A stretch of DNA of 8,661 nucleotides from Acidobacteria bacterium UBA6911 (GTDB taxonomy: Bacteria > Acidobacteriota > UBA6911). The stretch covers positions 1 through 8,661 of the forward strand of contig DKBB01000215.1 in the NCBI GenBank assembly GCA_002451015.1, read 5' to 3'. The position numbers and the translations under genes are program-made. Every line of letters starts with the position of its first letter. Within the stretch, counting starts at the first letter, position 1. The notes below the pieces were generated by a model. The model worked only from the letters and a program-made list of their open reading frames with translations, made no database searches and was not told the origin of the DNA. Below, in pieces: positions 5,763 through 8,661 of this stretch.

Positions 5763-7163
5763 ATGAAAAAAAGATATCTTCTCAGAAGCGCTGTTGTGGC
5801 CTCGCTTGGGGGGCTTTTGTTCGGTTTCGACACAGCCGTCATTTCCGGGGCGGAGCAGACGCTTCAAAATCTGTATGCCGGAACCTATGAATCCCTCGCT
5901 TCCGCCTTTGGAAAACTGGGTATTTTCGGCAATCCCGCTTTCTGGCACGGCTGCACCACGGCGAGCGCCCTGATCGGGACGATACTGGGGGCCTGGCTGA
6001 GCAGCAAACCGTCGGACGCTTTCGGAAGGCGCCGGACTCTGTCTCTGCTGGCGATACTGTATCTCGTTTCGGCTATCGGAAGCGCCTTTGCCTGGAATTG
6101 GCTGTCATTCGTTATAGCCAGGTTCATTGGAGGGCTGGCCGTAGGCGGCTCCTCGGTGGTAGGTCCGATCTATATCGCGGAAATCTCTCCCGCCAAATCC
6201 CGCGGCCGTCTTGTGGCATTGCTCCAGTTCAATATCGTATTCGGCATCCTTCTGGCTTATCTTTCGAACTACATTATCGGCAGTCTCGACCTCGGGACCG
6301 TCGAATGGCGCTGGATGTTCGGAGTGGAAGCCCTGCCCGCCGCAGCTTTTTTAATACTTCTGTTTGGCATACCCCTCAGTCCGCGCTGGCTCATGATTCG
6401 GGACCGTACCGGGGAGGCCCGCGGCGTTATGGAACGTATCGGGGCTGAAAACGTAGATCGGGAAATACAGGAGATACAGGAGTCGATCGATCTTTCCCAC
6501 CACGGCATTCGCGAATCCTTATTCCGCAGGATGTACCTGAAGCCGATCCTGCTGGCGTTTTTCATCGCCGCATTCAACCAGCTTTCCGGTATCAACGCCC
6601 TGCTTTACTATTCCACGCGCATTTTCGAAATGGCGGGCGCCAGCGCCGATTTCGCCCGTCTGCAAAGCGTCATCGTCGGTGCAACGAATCTTGTCTTTAC
6701 CATGCTGGCCCTTTCAGTTATCGATCACTTCGGGCGCAGAAAATTGATGCTTGTCGGATCTATCGGCTACGTTGTCAGCCTCAGTACGGTTGCCTGGGCT
6801 TTTAATGCGGAGCGGGGTGGCGCGATTGTGCTCGGCTGTTTTCTCCTTTTTATCGCATCCCACGCTTTCGGACAGGGGGCGGTTATCTGGGTGTTTATCA
6901 GCGAGATCTTTCCCAACCGTGTGCGGGCAAAGGGCCAGGCACTGGGTTCCTTCACTCACTGGATCATGAACGCGGCCATTTCCTGGACTTTTCCCATGCT
7001 GGTGGGTCCGGCCAGCGCGCCCGGGGCCAGTCAGGCGGGCGCGCGGGTTTTCGCTTTCTATGCCGGCATGATGATTCTACAGCTTATCTGGGTGATTGCA
7101 ATGATGCCGGAGACCAAGGGTATTCCGCTGGAGAAAATTCAGAAGAAACTGGGAATCAAGTAG
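5763..7163 (+). CDS. Sugar porter family MFS transporter (sugar/H+ symporter type)
   Basis: A 466-residue, twelve-span MFS permease of the sugar porter family (XylE/GalP/GLUT-like), full length. Motifs in order: GFDTAVISG (21-29), with Asp23 matching the proton-coupling Asp of XylE; DAFGRRR (85-91); ARFIGGLAVGG (119-129), with Arg120 its expected partner; IAEISPAKSRG (138-148) followed by Gln155; PLSPRWL (204-210); NQLSGIN (272-278); DHFGRRK (321-327); Trp400 and SWTFP in TM10 (407-411); and PETKG (449-453). Retention of Asp23 and Arg120 favours proton-driven uptake over facilitated diffusion. The first Gln of the usual QQ pair in TM7 is Asn272, which may shift sugar preference. The particular sugar cannot be named. 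The start is ATG 5763, behind AGGCGGA. It is 47 nt downstream of the small membrane protein, presumably in one operon, and ends 6 nt from the convergent aldolase stop. Confidence 0.93.
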   Translation: MKKRYLLRSAVVASLGGLLFGFDTAVISGAEQTLQNLYAGTYESLASAFGKLGIFGNPAFWHGCTTASALIGTILGAWLSSKPSDAFGRRRTLSLLAILYLVSAIGSAFAWNWLSFVIARFIGGLAVGGSSVVGPIYIAEISPAKSRGRLVALLQFNIVFGILLAYLSNYIIGSLDLGTVEWRWMFGVEALPAAAFLILLFGIPLSPRWLMIRDRTGEARGVMERIGAENVDREIQEIQESIDLSHHGIRESLFRRMYLKPILLAFFIAAFNQLSGINALLYYSTRIFEMAGASADFARLQSVIVGATNLVFTMLALSVIDHFGRRKLMLVGSIGYVVSLSTVAWAFNAERGGAIVLGCFLLFIASHAFGQGAVIWVFISEIFPNRVRAKGQALGSFTHWIMNAAISWTFPMLVGPASAPGASQAGARVFAFYAGMMILQLIWVIAMMPETKGIPLEKIQKKLGIK

Positions 7164-7169
7164 ACGTGT

Positions 7170-8204
7170 TTACCGCACGGCTTCGCGGATCACCGCAAGG
7201 GCAGTGTCGATGTCGTTTTTTTCTATACCGTAATGCGTAACCATGCGGAAGGTGTCTGGTCCCGTAAGGAATGTTTTCAAATCCATTTCACTGAGCCGAT
7301 TCAATAGCTGTTCCCCCGTGATCCGGTCGCTGGTCACGCTGAAGTAAATGATATTGGTCTGCACCCTGGAAAGGTCGATGGAAAGACCTTTGATTTTATG
7401 GATTCCTTCCGCCAGATTCAGGGCATTACGGTGATCTTCCGCCAGCCTATCCACCATCTGTTCAAGGGCGGTGATGCCAGCTGCGGCAATGATACCCGCC
7501 TGGCGCATGCCGCCGCCGAGGATTTTCCGGCTCCGCCGCGCTTCAGCGATGAATTCGCCGGTTCCGCAGACCAGCGAACCGACAGGGGCCGAAAGTCCTT
7601 TGGAAAGGCAGAAGGAAAGGGAATCCGCACCGCGGGTCAGGTTCTTTACATCGACTCCCAGGGCAACGGCGGCGTTGAATATCCGGGCGCCGTCGATATG
7701 GACCTTCAGTCCATGGTTTCGGGCCAGTTCCGCAACGGAGTCGCAGTACTCCTGCGTCAGGGCCATCCCGTTGCAGCGATTGTGGGTGTTTTCCAGGCAG
7801 ATCAGCCGTGTACGGGGATAGTGGACATTATCGCCACGAATGGCCGATTCTATATCGTCCAGTCTTATCGTACCGTCCGCCAGGTTCGGAACCGTGTGGG
7901 GATGAATACCGCCTAGTGCCGCCATACCGCCCGCTTCGTTCAGAAAGATATGGGACCGGTCTCCCAGGATGACTTCCTCTCCCCGGGCGCAGTGGGTTAT
8001 TGTGCATGTCAGATTCGCCATCGTCCCACTGGAAACCAGCAATGCGGCTTCCTTGCCGACCCGCTCCGCGGCCATTTCTTCAAGGCGGTTTACCGTGGGA
8101 TCTTCCTCGAATACGTCATCTCCCACTTCCGCCTGGAAAATCGCCTCACGCATGGCCGGAGTCGGCAGGGTAACGGTGTCGCTTCTCAGATCGATTGTCT
8201 TCAT
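7170..8204 (-). CDS. ltaE: Low-specificity L-threonine aldolase
   Basis: A 344-residue PLP enzyme (fold type I) that cleaves L-threonine or allo-threonine to glycine and acetaldehyde in the cytoplasm. Diagnostic features, numbered from ATG 8204: the opening DLRSDTVT-x-PT-x-AM (5-18) and GDDVFEEDPT (28-37); SSGTMAN (58-64), which holds the cofactor phosphate; His85 in DRSHIF, stacking on PLP; ENTHN (138-142); Asp171 and Arg173 in HIDGAR; and the Schiff-base Lys202 in SFCLSKGL, followed by the glycine-rich LGGGMRQAG (229-237). Length is normal for the family. An in-frame GTG at 8213 is rejected because AGAGGTG ends six nt before ATG 8204 and would overlap that start. It converges on the sugar porter gene and diverges from the TerC gene. 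No threonine or glycine pathway gene adjoins. Confidence 0.95.
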   Translation of the reverse strand: MKTIDLRSDTVTLPTPAMREAIFQAEVGDDVFEEDPTVNRLEEMAAERVGKEAALLVSSGTMANLTCTITHCARGEEVILGDRSHIFLNEAGGMAALGGIHPHTVPNLADGTIRLDDIESAIRGDNVHYPRTRLICLENTHNRCNGMALTQEYCDSVAELARNHGLKVHIDGARIFNAAVALGVDVKNLTRGADSLSFCLSKGLSAPVGSLVCGTGEFIAEARRSRKILGGGMRQAGIIAAAGITALEQMVDRLAEDHRNALNLAEGIHKIKGLSIDLSRVQTNIIYFSVTSDRITGEQLLNRLSEMDLKTFLTGPDTFRMVTHYGIEKNDIDTALAVIREAVR

Positions 8205-8221
8205 TGTATTCACCTCTACTG

Positions 8222-8238
8222 TCGGCGTATTGTGCCGA
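8222..8238. repeat. Short inverted repeat in the threonine aldolase leader
   Basis: TCGGC and GCCGA flank a 7-nt spacer, 18 nt upstream of the aldolase ATG. It could be a small operator or a weak leader hairpin. Five-base arms are short enough to arise by chance. Confidence 0.25.
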
Positions 8239-8284
8239 TATTTGCACCCGGACTTGAGAGTCGTTGGACTTTCTGCTGTGTCAT

Positions 8285-8313
8285 TTGTCTAATAAACCGG
8301 AAGGTATTATACT
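8285..8313 (+). promoter_or_regulatory. Sigma70-like promoter candidate for the TerC gene
   Basis: TTGTCT (8285-8290, four of six to consensus), exactly 17 nt, then TATACT (8308-8313, five of six). Transcription would start near 8320, in or just before the T-tract, leaving a leader of about 50 nt. This is the strongest promoter candidate in the window, based on consensus match and spacing. Confidence 0.55.
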
Positions 8314-8341
8314 CGCCCTTGCTTTTTTTTGGGAAGTTCAT
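8303..8341 (+). repeat. T-rich shared motif, copy 2
   Basis: Counterpart of 1441-1479 with the same overall length: GGTATT, a variable part, CCCTTGCTTTTT (8316-8327), three more T, then GGGAA, TT and AT. It covers the likely -10 box and start of transcription of the TerC gene, so part of the likeness may simply reflect promoter-like composition. Confidence 0.4.
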
Positions 8342-8368
8342 AGTCGTAGATATTAAGGGAGATGCCGT

Positions 8369-8661
8369 ATGGGGGATGCAATTGGAATTCTGGCGCTTCT
8401 CATAGGTTTGGAACTCGTTCTGGGAGTTGACAATGTCCTGGTAATCGCCATTTTCGTAGGGCGTGTTCCGGAAAACCGGCGGCAGAAGGCCCGCGTAATA
8501 GGACTGGGCATGGCTATGCTTGCCCGGATCCTCATGCTGGCCGTGGTGCTGGTGCTGACCGGTCTTACGGAGCCTCTGGTGTTTGATATTTCGGTCCGGG
8601 ATCTGATCCTCCTCGCGGGAGGATTGTTTCTGCTGTTTAAGGCGGTTCATGAGATCCATAA
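8369..8661 (+). CDS. TerC family membrane protein, N-terminal part (cut by right window edge)
   Basis: The first 97 residues of a TerC/YjbE/YkoY-type integral membrane protein. LELVLGVDNVLVIAI (14-28) in TM1, with Glu15 and Asp21, is the family signature and probable metal site. RRQKARVIGLG (37-47) precedes TM2 (about 45-67, containing Arg53). A second conserved acidic segment, RDLILLAGGLFLL (77-89), is followed by K-x-x-x-E-I-H. Several TerC proteins export manganese or help load metal onto secreted enzymes; which role applies here is unknown. The start ATG 8369 has AAGGGAGA upstream at usable spacing. No yybP-ykoY (Mn2+) riboswitch signature is visible in the roughly 50-nt leader, although that element often precedes TerC genes. 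More than half of the usual length (about 220-320 residues) is missing. Confidence 0.9.
   Translation, partial: MGDAIGILALLIGLELVLGVDNVLVIAIFVGRVPENRRQKARVIGLGMAMLARILMLAVVLVLTGLTEPLVFDISVRDLILLAGGLFLLFKAVHEIH

Noticed and set aside
8320..8368. yybP-ykoY manganese riboswitch upstream of the TerC gene
   Set aside because: The predicted leader is only about 50 nt, and the conserved loop sequences of that element could not be found in the 164-nt gap.

Overview
The window holds eight genes on both strands, two of them cut by the window edges, and every protein resembles a bacterial family. Base composition is moderate (near half GC by eye) and Shine-Dalgarno sites are readable in front of most genes. 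The mix (spinster-type MFS carrier, DUF4234/DUF2752 membrane proteins, a cyanobacterial-type arginine dihydrolase/ornithine cyclodeaminase fusion, a long-form YeiH transporter, a sugar/H+ symporter, threonine aldolase, TerC) suggests a free-living, probably Gram-negative bacterium, perhaps Desulfobacterota or the PVC group. That placement is a guess. No phage, plasmid, CRISPR, rRNA or tRNA gene was seen.

Left block (1-1316, minus strand): a DUF4234 membrane protein (936-1316) overlaps a DUF2752 membrane protein (506-955). After 68 nt containing an 8-bp hairpin comes the N-terminal part of a spinster-like MFS transporter (from 437, running off the left edge). The three are probably one transcription unit read right to left.

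Centre (1317-4184): a 455-nt gap, then a 700-codon gene (1772-3874) encoding a bifunctional AgrE/ArgZ-type enzyme: an N-terminal arginine dihydrolase (guanidine-modifying fold) and a C-terminal LOR/SDH plus ornithine cyclodeaminase-like part. A 310-nt gap follows. The two gaps carry diverged copies of the same sequence in the same orientation. The first gap also holds a pair of inverted repeat arms, the second of which runs into the enzyme's start codon. This is the least explained part of the window.

Right block (4185-7163, plus strand): a YeiH/UPF0324 putative sulfate exporter-like transporter, a 76-residue single-span membrane protein 10 nt after it, and a sugar-porter MFS protein 47 nt after that. 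They look like an operon driven from a sigma70-like promoter at about 4074-4103. It converges, with only 6 nt between stop codons, on a low-specificity L-threonine aldolase (minus, 7170-8204). Divergent from the aldolase, a TerC-family membrane protein starts at 8369 behind a good sigma70-like promoter and runs off the right edge.

Functionally this is a housekeeping and transport neighbourhood: arginine turnover to ornithine/proline and ammonia, sugar uptake, anion (sulfate or sulfonate-derived) export, threonine/glycine interconversion, and possible metal export. I see no defence or secondary-metabolite system. The best leads are the repeats around the arginine enzyme and the uncharacterised 76-residue protein between two transporters.
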